Assembly: GCA_016713875.1 (NCBI GenBank)
Contig: JADJOI010000003.1
Coordinates: 930,001 to 994,000, forward strand
Origin: Flavobacteriales bacterium
GTDB taxonomy: Bacteria > Bacteroidota > Bacteroidia > Flavobacteriales_F > PHOS-HE28
DNA length: 64,000 nucleotides
Reading direction: 5' to 3'
Part shown: piece by piece, positions 33,638 to 42,223 of the stretch
Layout of the letters: the number at the start of each line of letters is the position of its first letter
Numbering within the stretch: position 1 is the stretch's first letter
Made by a program: the position numbers and the translations under genes
Notes under the pieces: model-generated
What the model was told of the DNA's origin: nothing
The model's database searches: none
Seen by the model: the letters and a program-made list of their open reading frames with translations, nothing else

Positions 33638-35134
33638 CTATGGCTTCGCCCCCGCCTTGTCCCGTTCGCGGAGGCGCTTCACCAGATCGGCCACCTGGGT
33701 GGGGTTGAGCTGCTTGCCCACGATCTTCCGGTCCGGACCGATGAGGAAGTACTTGGGGGTGGCGTACACGTCGTAGCTGTCCGCGTAGTTGAGGCTCTGG
33801 ATGGTGGTGAGCTTGGGGATGTACTTGTACGGGTCCTTCTTGGCCTCTTCATACACGGTGTAGGTGAGGCCCACGTTCACCCAGTCCATCTTGTGCTCGC
33901 GGATGAAGGCCTTCCAGTCGTCGAAGAGCTTCTTGTCGGTGGCCTTGGCGACGCTGAAGACCTCGATGCCCATGGGGCGAAGCGTGTCGCGATAGCTGGT
34001 GTACAGGGCGGGGAGCTCCTTCTTGCAGTGGCCGCAGTGGGGGTCCCAGAACACCAGCAGCACGTAGTCGTTCGGCAGCTTGTGCAGGCTCTTCCATACC
34101 TGCTCGGTGGTGTCGGGCAGGATGAGCTCGGTGGCCTTGGCACCGATCACCAGGGGGGCCTGCTTCTGGGCGCGCTCACACAGCTTCTTGAGCTTCTCCT
34201 CGCTCATCCAGAAGGCCTTGCTGTTGCCGCCGGCCTTGGGGCAGTAATAGGTCAGCGCCATGTGCACGAACACGGCGTCCATGCCCATGATGTCGCTGGT
34301 CTCGTACTTGTAGGTGATGCCATGCACCACGAAGCGGAACAGGTCCTCGCTGGGTCCGAGCCGGCCGATGAGGTCGTCGGCCAGCTTGATGATGGTGTCC
34401 GGGATCTGGGGCACCACCGCGCCGATGTACTCGTCGAATTTGTTCTGGAACACCGGGGTGTGGATGATGCGCGGGTCCTTAAGGTCCACATGGTCCCAGT
34501 AATGGGCCCGGTACTGGTAGTAGGCGGCGATGCTGTCCACCCGGCCGTCGGGCAGCTTGGGTTTCTCCAGGTCGACGGGCATGCTCATGCGCACGATGGC
34601 GGCCACGAGGGAGCCGGGGGCTTTGGCGACCAGGTCGGTCTGGTAGGCGCGCACCTCCTTGTCCAGTTCCTCCAGGCGCCCTTTCAGCACGCTGCGGCGG
34701 AGCGGGTCGGTGGCGTCGTTCAACAGGGTGCGCAGGCTGTCGCCCTGGGTCTTCCGCTCGTTCAGGAAGCGGATGTAGCCGAAGAAGAGGTTGTTCTCCT
34801 GGCTCTTCTCCACCATCATGGCGCCCATCAGGTCGGCCGCGGACGTGCGCATGCGCACCAAGGGCTCGTTGACGATGAGCTCGAAGTACTTGGGGCCCTT
34901 CACCACCACAGCGTACACCCCGGCCTTGTAGCCCTGGGGCCGGTCGAAGACGACCTCGCCCTTGGCGTCTGCCACGGCGGTATCGGCGTAGAACAGCTTG
35001 TTGCCGTAGTAGTTGGCCAGGTAGACCGTATCCTTCTCGGTGCCGGTGATGCGGAACTCGAGACGCCGTTGTTCCTGGGCCACCAGGCCGGTGAGTGGCA
35101 GGGTGGCCAGCAGCAGGGAGAAGCGGATGCGCAT
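33638..35134 (-). CDS. TlpA-like thioredoxin-fold protein with DUF4369/DUF5106-type N-terminus
   Basis: A 498-aa protein. The signal peptide ends LVAQ. Residues about 22-100 resemble the DUF4369 beta domain (LEFRITGTEKDTVYLANYYG), the helical middle (about 105-330) resembles DUF5106, and the C-terminal 150 residues form a thioredoxin domain with the active site FWDPHCGHCKKELP and the cis-Pro loop VYATPKYFLIG. Such proteins are periplasmic disulfide reductases or cytochrome-maturation-like factors. A TAGTTTTG -7 box lies 5 bp upstream of the start codon, so the transcript would be almost leaderless. Confidence 0.85.
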   Translation of the reverse strand: MRIRFSLLLATLPLTGLVAQEQRRLEFRITGTEKDTVYLANYYGNKLFYADTAVADAKGEVVFDRPQGYKAGVYAVVVKGPKYFELIVNEPLVRMRTSAADLMGAMMVEKSQENNLFFGYIRFLNERKTQGDSLRTLLNDATDPLRRSVLKGRLEELDKEVRAYQTDLVAKAPGSLVAAIVRMSMPVDLEKPKLPDGRVDSIAAYYQYRAHYWDHVDLKDPRIIHTPVFQNKFDEYIGAVVPQIPDTIIKLADDLIGRLGPSEDLFRFVVHGITYKYETSDIMGMDAVFVHMALTYYCPKAGGNSKAFWMSEEKLKKLCERAQKQAPLVIGAKATELILPDTTEQVWKSLHKLPNDYVLLVFWDPHCGHCKKELPALYTSYRDTLRPMGIEVFSVAKATDKKLFDDWKAFIREHKMDWVNVGLTYTVYEEAKKDPYKYIPKLTTIQSLNYADSYDVYATPKYFLIGPDRKIVGKQLNPTQVADLVKRLRERDKAGAKP

Positions 35135-35138
35135 GGGG

Positions 35139-35146
35139 CAAAACTA
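35139..35146 (-). promoter_or_regulatory. -7 promoter element of the TlpA-like gene
   Basis: The minus strand reads TAGTTTTG, an exact TAnnTTTG, only 4 bp upstream of the ATG at 35134. If used, it gives a leaderless or nearly leaderless mRNA, or the real start is further downstream. Confidence 0.4.
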
Positions 35147-35272
35147 GCCGGGCCCATAGGCGGGGGCAGGCCGTTAACACCTGATCAACAAACAGCGGGC
35201 CGGGGAAAAGGATCCCACGTCGGATCGTGGGCAAGGCAACGTTCCGGGCTTCCGTGCGTCCATGGGGTGACC

Positions 35273-35280
35273 TATCTTTG
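35273..35280 (+). promoter_or_regulatory. -7 promoter element of the 119-aa secreted protein
   Basis: TATCTTTG, an exact TAnnTTTG, 20 bp upstream of the ATG at 35301. Confidence 0.5.
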
Positions 35281-35300
35281 AACCTCACAATCCCCAGGAC

Positions 35301-35660
35301 ATGCGCAGGAGCATCCTTACCCTTTCGTTCGCCGCGTTCGCTGTGCTGGCCTCCGCCCAGGAGCGCCAGGTGAAGGTCGTGGACACCCCGCAGATGAAGG
35401 CCAAGGCCGAGGAGCGCACCGAGCTGGTGCATCGCACGGTGAACCTGTCGGAGGCGCAGCGCACCCAGGTGCTCGATGCCTACCTGGAAGTGGAGCGCTA
35501 CCGCGATGCGCTGCGCCAGCGCTTCGAAGGACAGGCCGCCGAAGTGGTGGAGGGCGATATGCCCGGCCAGTACAAGGTGATGGACGAGATGGTGGAGACC
35601 CGTCTCAATGCCGTGCTCACTGAACAGCAGCTCAAGGTGTGGCACGAGGCCGCCAAGTGA
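35301..35660 (+). CDS. Small secreted helical protein
   Basis: A 119-aa protein with a signal peptide (MRRSILTLSFAAFAVLASAQ). The rest is mostly alpha-helical: TVNLSEAQRTQVLDAYLEVE, then MDEMVETRLNAVLTEQQLKVW. The phrase L-S-E-x-Q-x-x-x-V plus L-T-x-x-Q-x-x-x-W recalls the LTxxQ pattern of Spy/CpxP-like periplasmic proteins, but the match is weak. It has its own promoter box and a strong terminator. Confidence 0.6.
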   Translation: MRRSILTLSFAAFAVLASAQERQVKVVDTPQMKAKAEERTELVHRTVNLSEAQRTQVLDAYLEVERYRDALRQRFEGQAAEVVEGDMPGQYKVMDEMVETRLNAVLTEQQLKVWHEAAK

Positions 35661-35683
35661 GTTGACCGGACCGACGGAATGAG

Positions 35684-35701
35684 GGCCGCCTTCGGGCGGC
35701 C
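35684..35701. terminator. Terminator after the 119-aa gene
   Basis: A GGCCGCC-TTCG-GGCGGCC hairpin with a UUCG-type loop, followed by TTCCTCGTTT. It lies between this gene and the convergent prfC and can serve both. Confidence 0.65.
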
Positions 35702-35710
35702 TTCCTCGTT

Positions 35711-37309
35711 TCAGGAGGCCACGGCCGTCTTGAACTCGCTCGTGGTGTGGAAGGTGATCGCCGGATTCTCGCGCCGCTCCAGGTCGAGGATGTAGGCCGT
35801 CGGCGCCATGAACACGGGGTTGCCGTCCTTGTCCTGCACCACCTGCTGGGCCTTCACACGGATGAAGCGGTCCAAGGCGTCGGGGTCGGAGGCCGTGAGC
35901 CAGCACGCCTTGTGGGCCTGGATGGACTGGAAGGCGCAGCGGGCACCGTACTCGTGCTCCAGTCGATAGGCGATCACCTCGAACTGCAGGTCGCCGACAC
36001 AGCCCACGATCTTCTTGTTGCCGGGCTGCTGCACGAAGAGCTGCGCCACCCCTTCATCGGTGAGCTGGCGGATGCCCTTTTCCAGTTGCTTGCTTTTCAT
36101 GGGGTCCATGTTCACCAGCTCGCGGAAAAGCTCGGGTGAGAAGGCGGGGATGCCGCGGAACTGGAACCGGGCACCCTCGGTGAGCGTGTCGCCGATCTTG
36201 AAGCTCCCCGTGTCGAAGAGGCCGATCACATCCCCGGGCCAGGCCTCGTCCACAATGGTCTTCTGCGCGGCCAGGAAGTTGGTAGGCGTCGCGAAGCGGA
36301 GCTGTTTCTCCAGGCGCACATGGTGGTAATACGTGTTCCGCTGGAAGCGCCCGCTGCACACCCGCAGGAAGGCGATCCGGTCGCGGTGGTTGGGGTCGAG
36401 GTTCGCGTGGATCTTGAACACGAAACCGCTGAAGGCCTTGTCCTCCGGTGAGACCTCGCCCTGGTCCGTGGGGCGCGGCTGGGGCGGCGGGGCGATGCGC
36501 ACGAAAGTGTCCAGCACCTCCTTCACCCCGAAGTTGTTGAAGGCGCTTCCGAAGAAGACCGGCGCCCGTCGACCGGCCAGGTAGTCGGCCTGGTCCAACG
36601 CACCGTACACGCCCTCCACCAGCTCCACGTCCTGTCGGAGCTGCCGGGCCTCATCCTCGCCGAGCTGCGCGTCGAGCCGGGGGTCGGCCAGGTCGTCGAT
36701 GTGCACCGCAGCGCCCTCGACCTTGGTCTTCACTTCCTCGAAGAGACGCAGGTCCTTATCGTACAGGTCGTACACGCCCTGGAAGGTGTGGCCGATGCCG
36801 ATGGGCCAGCTCAGCGGGGTCACCTTGATGCGGAGCTCCCGTTCCAGTTCGTCCAGCAGGTCGAAGGGGTCGCGGCCCTCCAGGTCGAGCTTGTTGATGA
36901 AGACCATGACCGGCGTGCTGCGCATGCGGCACACCTCCATCAACCGGCGGGTCTGCTCCTCCACGCCCTTCACGCAGTCCACCACCAGGATCACGCTGTC
37001 CACGGCGGTGAGGGTGCGATAGGTGTCCTCGGCGAAGTCCTTGTGGCCGGGCGTGTCGAGCAGGTTCACCAGCTTGCCGGCGTAGTGGAAGGTCATCACC
37101 GAGGTGCTGACGCTGATGCCGCGCTGTCGTTCGATGTCCATGAAATCGCTCGCGGCCCCCTTGCGGATCTTGTTGTTCTTCACCGCACCGGCCGTCTGGA
37201 TGGCACCGCCGTACAGGAGGAACTTCTCGGTGAGGGTGGTCTTCCCGGCGTCGGGGTGGCTGATGATGGCGAAGGTGCGCCGGCGTTCGATCTCCTCGTG
37301 CAGGACCAT
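35711..37309 (-). CDS. prfC: Peptide chain release factor 3
   Basis: A 532-aa GTPase that recycles RF1/RF2 from terminating ribosomes. Seen: RRTFAIISHPDAGKTTLTEK (G1), the RF3-type DFMDIERQRGISVSTSVM (G2), LLDTPGHKDF (G3), FINKLDLEGRDPFDLLDE (G4), GSAFNNFGVKEVLD (G5), then FRGIPAFSPELFRELVNMDP and the C-terminal LQFEVIAYRLEHEYG. Length is normal. I chose the ATG at 37307-37309; a TACTTTTG -7 box lies only 7 bp upstream, so the longer frame cannot be transcribed from this promoter. Confidence 0.96.
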   Translation of the reverse strand: MVLHEEIERRRTFAIISHPDAGKTTLTEKFLLYGGAIQTAGAVKNNKIRKGAASDFMDIERQRGISVSTSVMTFHYAGKLVNLLDTPGHKDFAEDTYRTLTAVDSVILVVDCVKGVEEQTRRLMEVCRMRSTPVMVFINKLDLEGRDPFDLLDELERELRIKVTPLSWPIGIGHTFQGVYDLYDKDLRLFEEVKTKVEGAAVHIDDLADPRLDAQLGEDEARQLRQDVELVEGVYGALDQADYLAGRRAPVFFGSAFNNFGVKEVLDTFVRIAPPPQPRPTDQGEVSPEDKAFSGFVFKIHANLDPNHRDRIAFLRVCSGRFQRNTYYHHVRLEKQLRFATPTNFLAAQKTIVDEAWPGDVIGLFDTGSFKIGDTLTEGARFQFRGIPAFSPELFRELVNMDPMKSKQLEKGIRQLTDEGVAQLFVQQPGNKKIVGCVGDLQFEVIAYRLEHEYGARCAFQSIQAHKACWLTASDPDALDRFIRVKAQQVVQDKDGNPVFMAPTAYILDLERRENPAITFHTTSEFKTAVAS

Positions 37310-37316
37310 GGGGCGG

Positions 37317-37324
37317 CAAAAGTA
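37317..37324 (-). promoter_or_regulatory. -7 promoter element of prfC
   Basis: The minus strand reads TACTTTTG, an exact TAnnTTTG, 7 bp before the prfC ATG. The predicted transcript begins at or near the start codon. Confidence 0.5.
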
Positions 37325-37434
37325 GACGCACGGCCCCAAGGCCACCTCCATGGGAACCCAAGGGGGTTCCGTCGGATCTTCCGAATGCCTGCAGGGATGC
37401 ACAAGTACATTGGCGGCAAACCGAAAGCGAACGA

Positions 37435-39069
37435 ATGGATCAACGCTCACTTCTGGTCGGTGCCTTGGCGCTGGCCTCCTTGCCCATCGCGGCCCAGAAC
37501 CCGGTGGAACTGCAGCTCATCCCCTGGGCCAACGGCCTCAGTCAGGTGGTCGACCTGGCCCATGCCGGTGACGACCGCCTATTCGCCGCTCGCCGGCAGG
37601 GGATCATCACCATCATCGACGACAGCATGACGGTGGTATCCCAGCCCTTCCTGAACATCACCGCTGCGGTGAACGATCAGAACGGAGAGCAGGGCCTCCT
37701 GGGGCTGGCCTTCGACCCGGACTACGGCAGCAACGGCTTTTTCTATGTGCACTATACGGCCGGTACGGGCAATGGCATCAGCCGCATCAGCCGGTGGCAA
37801 GTGAGCAGCGACCCGGACTCGGCCGATACGGCCAGTGAACAGGTGCTCTACGAATGGCCGCAGCCCTTCGTCAACCACAACGGCGGCGACCTCGATTTCG
37901 GCCCGGACGGCATGCTGTACGTCACCTTTGGCGATGGCGGCGATGCGGGCGATCCATTGAACAATTCCCAGGATCTGAGCGACCCCTTGGGCGACATCAT
38001 CCGCATCGATGTCAGCGATCCGGATACGACCTGGACCGTGCCGCCGGACAACCCGTGGGCGGGGCTCAACAACGATACCCTGCCGGAGATCTGGGCGAGC
38101 GGGCTGCGCAACCCGTACCGCTTCGGCTTCGATCGGCTCACCGGCGACCTGTGGATCGGCGACGTGGGGCAGAACGCCTGGGAGGAGCTCGACTTCTGGC
38201 CGGCGGGTGACCACAGCGGCCCCAACTTCGGCTGGCGCTGTTACGAGGGCGATGCACCTTACAACACGGGCGGCTGTCAGGGCATGTCGAACTACGAGTT
38301 CCCCGTAAGCGTGCACGAGAACGTGTGGACGGGCGGCACCTGGTGCAGCTCCATCGGCGGCCGGGTCTACCGGGGCACGGCCTACCCGCGCTTGGCGGGG
38401 CGGCACATCTACACGGACTACTGCGCCGGTGAGTTCTGGATGATCACCCCGGACGGTCAAGGAGGTTGGGTGGACGAGCTGGGCCTGGCCACCGGCACAC
38501 AAGGCTATGTGGTGATCGCCGAGGACGTCAACGGCGAACTGTACGCGGGCAACACGAGCAACGGCGAGGTGCGCAAGATCGTGGACCGCTGCCCGATGGA
38601 CCCGCCCTCGATCACCTTCGACGGGGCCCTGCTCAGCAGCACCCCGGCGACCGACTACCAGTGGCACCTCGATGGGAACCCGATCGGCGGGGCCACGGGC
38701 CAGACCTGGACCCCGACGAGCAATGGGCTCTACTATGTGGTGGGCGGCTTCGCGAACAACTGCGATCTGCGGTCCGATACGATCCAAGTGCTGACCATCG
38801 GGCTGGACGAAGCCACGGCGGACGGCGCCCTGCGCGTGTATCCTCAGCCGGCGGAGGAGGAACTGATGGTGGAGTGGACGCCGGACGCCGCCGGTCAGTA
38901 CTGGCAGCTGGTGGACGCCACGGGCCGTGAGCTGTTGGGCGGTGGCTGGCCGGCCGACCGCGCGACGATGCGGATCGATGTCCGGGGGATCGCGCCGGGG
39001 CCCGCCGTGCTCCGCCTGATGGACGCCGAGGGCCGCACCCGCGCCAGCCGCCCCGTGCTCATCCGGTGA
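37435..39069 (+). CDS. T9SS-secreted PQQ-type sugar dehydrogenase (GSDH/Yli-like)
   Basis: A 544-aa protein. The signal peptide ends PIAAQ. Residues about 30-390 form a six-bladed propeller of the glucose/sorbosone dehydrogenase family: GLLGLAFDPDYGSNGFFYVH, NHNGGDLDFGPDGMLYVTFG, IWASGLRNPYRFGFD, IGDVGQNAWEELD and GGRVYRG. Then an Ig-like stretch (YQWHLDGNPIGGATGQTW) and a C-terminal T9SS type A sorting domain (LRVYPQPAEEELMVEW ... ATGRELLGG ... RPVLIR). It probably oxidises sugars at the cell surface with PQQ. A strong terminator follows. Confidence 0.88.
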   Translation: MDQRSLLVGALALASLPIAAQNPVELQLIPWANGLSQVVDLAHAGDDRLFAARRQGIITIIDDSMTVVSQPFLNITAAVNDQNGEQGLLGLAFDPDYGSNGFFYVHYTAGTGNGISRISRWQVSSDPDSADTASEQVLYEWPQPFVNHNGGDLDFGPDGMLYVTFGDGGDAGDPLNNSQDLSDPLGDIIRIDVSDPDTTWTVPPDNPWAGLNNDTLPEIWASGLRNPYRFGFDRLTGDLWIGDVGQNAWEELDFWPAGDHSGPNFGWRCYEGDAPYNTGGCQGMSNYEFPVSVHENVWTGGTWCSSIGGRVYRGTAYPRLAGRHIYTDYCAGEFWMITPDGQGGWVDELGLATGTQGYVVIAEDVNGELYAGNTSNGEVRKIVDRCPMDPPSITFDGALLSSTPATDYQWHLDGNPIGGATGQTWTPTSNGLYYVVGGFANNCDLRSDTIQVLTIGLDEATADGALRVYPQPAEEELMVEWTPDAAGQYWQLVDATGRELLGGGWPADRATMRIDVRGIAPGPAVLRLMDAEGRTRASRPVLIR

Positions 39070-39085
39070 TCGACACCCCATCCAC

Positions 39086-39121
39086 GAAGAAGCCCCCTTG
39101 GCCAGCCAAGGGGGCTTCTTC
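39086..39121. terminator. Strong bidirectional terminator
   Basis: A perfect 16-bp stem (GAAGAAGCCCCCTTGG against its complement at 39106-39121) encloses a 4-base loop. It separates two convergent T9SS cargo genes. Confidence 0.85.
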
Positions 39122-39137
39122 ATTCCGCACAGGTCCG

Positions 39138-42098
39138 TCAGCGACGCACCACGAGGCGCTCGGTCAGGACGCGGTCGCCGGTCGTGAGGCGGACGAGGTA
39201 GAGACCGGTCGGCAGCTGCTGCTCGAAGGCGATGGTCTGGTCCACCCGGCCGGCCACCACGGCCAGCCCGCGGGAGCTCACCAACCGACCCTGACCGTCG
39301 ATCACCTCAAGGACCGCGCTGGTGGTGGCGCCAAGGTCGCTGAAGCGCACCGCGAAGGCACTGCCCTCATTCGGGTTGGGGAACACGGCGAACGTGGACG
39401 GTGCGGACAGGCTCGAACTGCTGGAGCGGAACTCCATCAGAGCGCCGATGGTGACCTCACACACATCCCCTGCCGGGCAGAAGGTGGCTGCATTGTCCAG
39501 GCTGGCCTGCACAGTGACAGCGTAGGTGACGCCATCCTGCAGGGGCAGGGTGGCCCAGTTCAGCACCAGGTTGGTGCTGGTGATGGTGATCTGGCGCACG
39601 AACCCACCTCCGTCCGCCTCAAAACGGAAGCGGTAGTGGGAGGCGCCGGCCACGGGGTAGCAATGCACCTTGTCCGAGGTGCCGAACTCACGCGTCACCC
39701 CGCAGGAGAAGTTGGCGTTGTTGGGGTTGTCGATGAGCTTGGTGGTGGGGCAGGTGACGGCCGGGCTGGGGATCCGGAAGCGGCAGGCGGGGCCGAACTC
39801 GGCATCCGTTCCGTTCACGCGGCTGCGGATGCGGACGTTGAGCAGGCGGTTGGTGGGCAACGGCAGGGTGACGATGCTGCTGAGCTTGAGGTGGCACGCG
39901 CGCGTGGCGTTGGCCGGGCCGAAACCGCCGGTGGCAGCGTGGCTGCGGAAGATGCGGCGGCTGTACCCGCCATCCGGGTCGAAGAACCAGAACTGGTAGC
40001 CGTCATCCGTCTGGTCTCCCACGGTCCACTCGGCGCTCACGGCCGGGTTCTCGGTGGCCACGATCACGCCGGTGGGCAGCCAGTCCTCCTTGTCGCACAA
40101 TTGGAAGATGGGACGGTCGGTGCCCAAGGGCACGCAGAAGGGATTGTTGGCGGTGCCGGTCGTGGTGTAGGACCCATCGCTGTCAAGCACACGTTGGCCC
40201 AGATCATCGGCCAGGATGTAGCCGCCAGGGGGGTCGATGCCATCGCCGAAGCTGTCGAACATCACCAGCTCGTAGCAGCCATCAGGCAGGCAGCAGGATT
40301 CCGTGACGGTGCTGAGCTGTTGGAAGTACGGGCCGCCCGAACAGACCGTGGGGCCTCCACCGGCCTGTTGGATCACCCAGGTGATCTCGCCCGGGTAGGT
40401 GTCGGTCTCGATCGTCAGCTCCATTTCGTTCTCCGTGCAGGGCGGGGGCGGGGTGCAGTCCTCGGTGATGCTGCCGATGGTCACGTCGCACTGCGCGTAG
40501 GTGTCGTGCGTGACCGTGATGGCCACGATATCGAAGTTGTTGAACGTGCCGATCGTGTAGAGACCCGTGCCAACGGCCGACTCCACGTCGAAATTGAGGT
40601 CGTTGAAAATGTCCACCGTAGCACTGCTGCCCATGTCGGTCACGTTCACGATGATGTCCCAGGTGAGGTCATCCACGCACACCGGGTTCACGGTGAAGGT
40701 GGGCGGTTCGCAGAGGCAGAACTGGTTGGTGGCCACGTTGGCGGCACCCGGGGTCACGCAGCGCAGGCTGAAGTCCACGTTGTTCTGGTCGGTGTCCACC
40801 CCGTCGGGGAAGCGGGACAGGCCCTGCTGCTCGTAGCTGGGGATCAGCGCCGGGTTGTCGTCCAGTCCCACACCACTTCCTTCGGTGTAGCCGGCGATGT
40901 TGCCTTCATAGGTCATGGCATCGAGCAGGACGTTCGTGGGATCGAGCAGGGCCACCCCGTCCGGGGCGCCGTTCTGGATCAGGTTGGTGGCCGTGCCCAC
41001 CTGGAGGTCGCAATTGGCCACGCTGCTTCCGGTGCCGCAGAGCACATAGTAGTCGCCGGCGGCCAGCGAGAAGCTCGGCAGGGTGTAGGTGGCATAGGGC
41101 AGTCCGTTCGAGCCGTTGATCAGCTGCACCTTCACACCAGCGAGGTCCAGGGCCAGCGCACCGGTGTTCTTGATCTCGATGAACTCGAGGGCGTCCGTGC
41201 CGTCCTGGTCGTAGTCCACCTCGTTGATCACCAGCACGGTGTAGTCCAGTGGCGGTTCGCACGACGGAGCGGCACCGCTCACGGTGATGGCATCGCAGGG
41301 CGCCGTAAAGGTCACCGAGTAAGCGTTCGCATCGCTGATGCCGCTCACCACGATGGTGCCGTTCGACACGGCGGCAGGGTCATCTCCGCCGATGGCGCCC
41401 GAACCGCTGTTGTTCACTACGGTGATACCGAGCTGCACGCCAGTGTAAGCGATGCTGAGGTCATAGCTATCACCGGGCCCGGGGTTCGTGCTGTTGCACG
41501 TGGCGGTCACCGTACCGATCGAGATCCCGCACGACGGGGCGGCGAAGGTCTGCCCGTTGTTGAATGCTCCCGGGGTCGCGGTGGCCTGCGCGGCCCATGT
41601 GAAGTTGGTGTACACCGTTCCTGAACCGGTCAGTTGGAGCGATTGCCCTTCCACGTTGCCGGGCTCGGAGACTCCGATGTCCGTGCTGGTCTGGCCATTG
41701 GCCGCGCCAGCGGTCGCCGTGAAACTGCCTTCATAACTGAGGAACTGGATCACCACGTTGCTTCCGTTCACCAGGGCCACGCCGTCGGGCGCACCGTTCT
41801 GAAGGCCCGCGATGGGTGTCCAGACCACCCCATAGCCGCCGCCCAGATCGGGGATGGTCCCGCTGAGGGTCCCGATGGGCGTGTAGTTGGCGCCGCCCGA
41901 ACCGTTGTACGGGATGATGGTCCAGCCGGTGAGGTCGGTTCCTGCCGGGCCAGCGATCTCCACACCTTCGCCACTGTCGGTGCTGGCGTCATCGTAGTGG
42001 ATCTCGTTGATGAAGACGGTCTGCGCGGAAAGCGCGCCGGCCGCGAGGAGCGCCGCAAAAAGCGGCACCGTTCGGGCGGTATGTGTCGTGGATCTCAT
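39138..42098 (-). CDS. T9SS-secreted protein with two lamin-tail-like domains
   Basis: A 986-aa protein. The signal peptide ends AGALSAQ. Two lamin-tail-like domains: FINEIHYDDASTDSGEGVEI ... and VINEVDYDQDGTDALEFIEI ..., each ending in an NGAPDGVALxxxxNVxxDxxxYEG segment. A Cys-rich middle module (CCLPDGCYELVMFDSFGDG), then FWFFDPDGGYSRRIFRSH and CGVTREFGTSDKVHCY; this part recurs in the protein at 56986-58374. The C-terminus is a T9SS type A sorting domain (FAVFPNPNEGSAFAVRF ... LPTGLYLVRLTTGDRVLTERLVVRR). Likely a surface-anchored or released adhesion-type protein; no enzyme motif is visible. Confidence 0.82.
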   Translation of the reverse strand: MRSTTHTARTVPLFAALLAAGALSAQTVFINEIHYDDASTDSGEGVEIAGPAGTDLTGWTIIPYNGSGGANYTPIGTLSGTIPDLGGGYGVVWTPIAGLQNGAPDGVALVNGSNVVIQFLSYEGSFTATAGAANGQTSTDIGVSEPGNVEGQSLQLTGSGTVYTNFTWAAQATATPGAFNNGQTFAAPSCGISIGTVTATCNSTNPGPGDSYDLSIAYTGVQLGITVVNNSGSGAIGGDDPAAVSNGTIVVSGISDANAYSVTFTAPCDAITVSGAAPSCEPPLDYTVLVINEVDYDQDGTDALEFIEIKNTGALALDLAGVKVQLINGSNGLPYATYTLPSFSLAAGDYYVLCGTGSSVANCDLQVGTATNLIQNGAPDGVALLDPTNVLLDAMTYEGNIAGYTEGSGVGLDDNPALIPSYEQQGLSRFPDGVDTDQNNVDFSLRCVTPGAANVATNQFCLCEPPTFTVNPVCVDDLTWDIIVNVTDMGSSATVDIFNDLNFDVESAVGTGLYTIGTFNNFDIVAITVTHDTYAQCDVTIGSITEDCTPPPPCTENEMELTIETDTYPGEITWVIQQAGGGPTVCSGGPYFQQLSTVTESCCLPDGCYELVMFDSFGDGIDPPGGYILADDLGQRVLDSDGSYTTTGTANNPFCVPLGTDRPIFQLCDKEDWLPTGVIVATENPAVSAEWTVGDQTDDGYQFWFFDPDGGYSRRIFRSHAATGGFGPANATRACHLKLSSIVTLPLPTNRLLNVRIRSRVNGTDAEFGPACRFRIPSPAVTCPTTKLIDNPNNANFSCGVTREFGTSDKVHCYPVAGASHYRFRFEADGGGFVRQITITSTNLVLNWATLPLQDGVTYAVTVQASLDNAATFCPAGDVCEVTIGALMEFRSSSSSLSAPSTFAVFPNPNEGSAFAVRFSDLGATTSAVLEVIDGQGRLVSSRGLAVVAGRVDQTIAFEQQLPTGLYLVRLTTGDRVLTERLVVRR

Positions 42099-42223
42099 GG
42101 GTGCGGGTTTTGGGATGGGGACGCAAAGCTCGAACGGGAAAGTTAACCGGGATCTGGGGAACTGTTAAACCTGCGGATGCACCGGATCGGGGCCATCCCC
42201 TATTTTGCACCATTCCCGAACCC

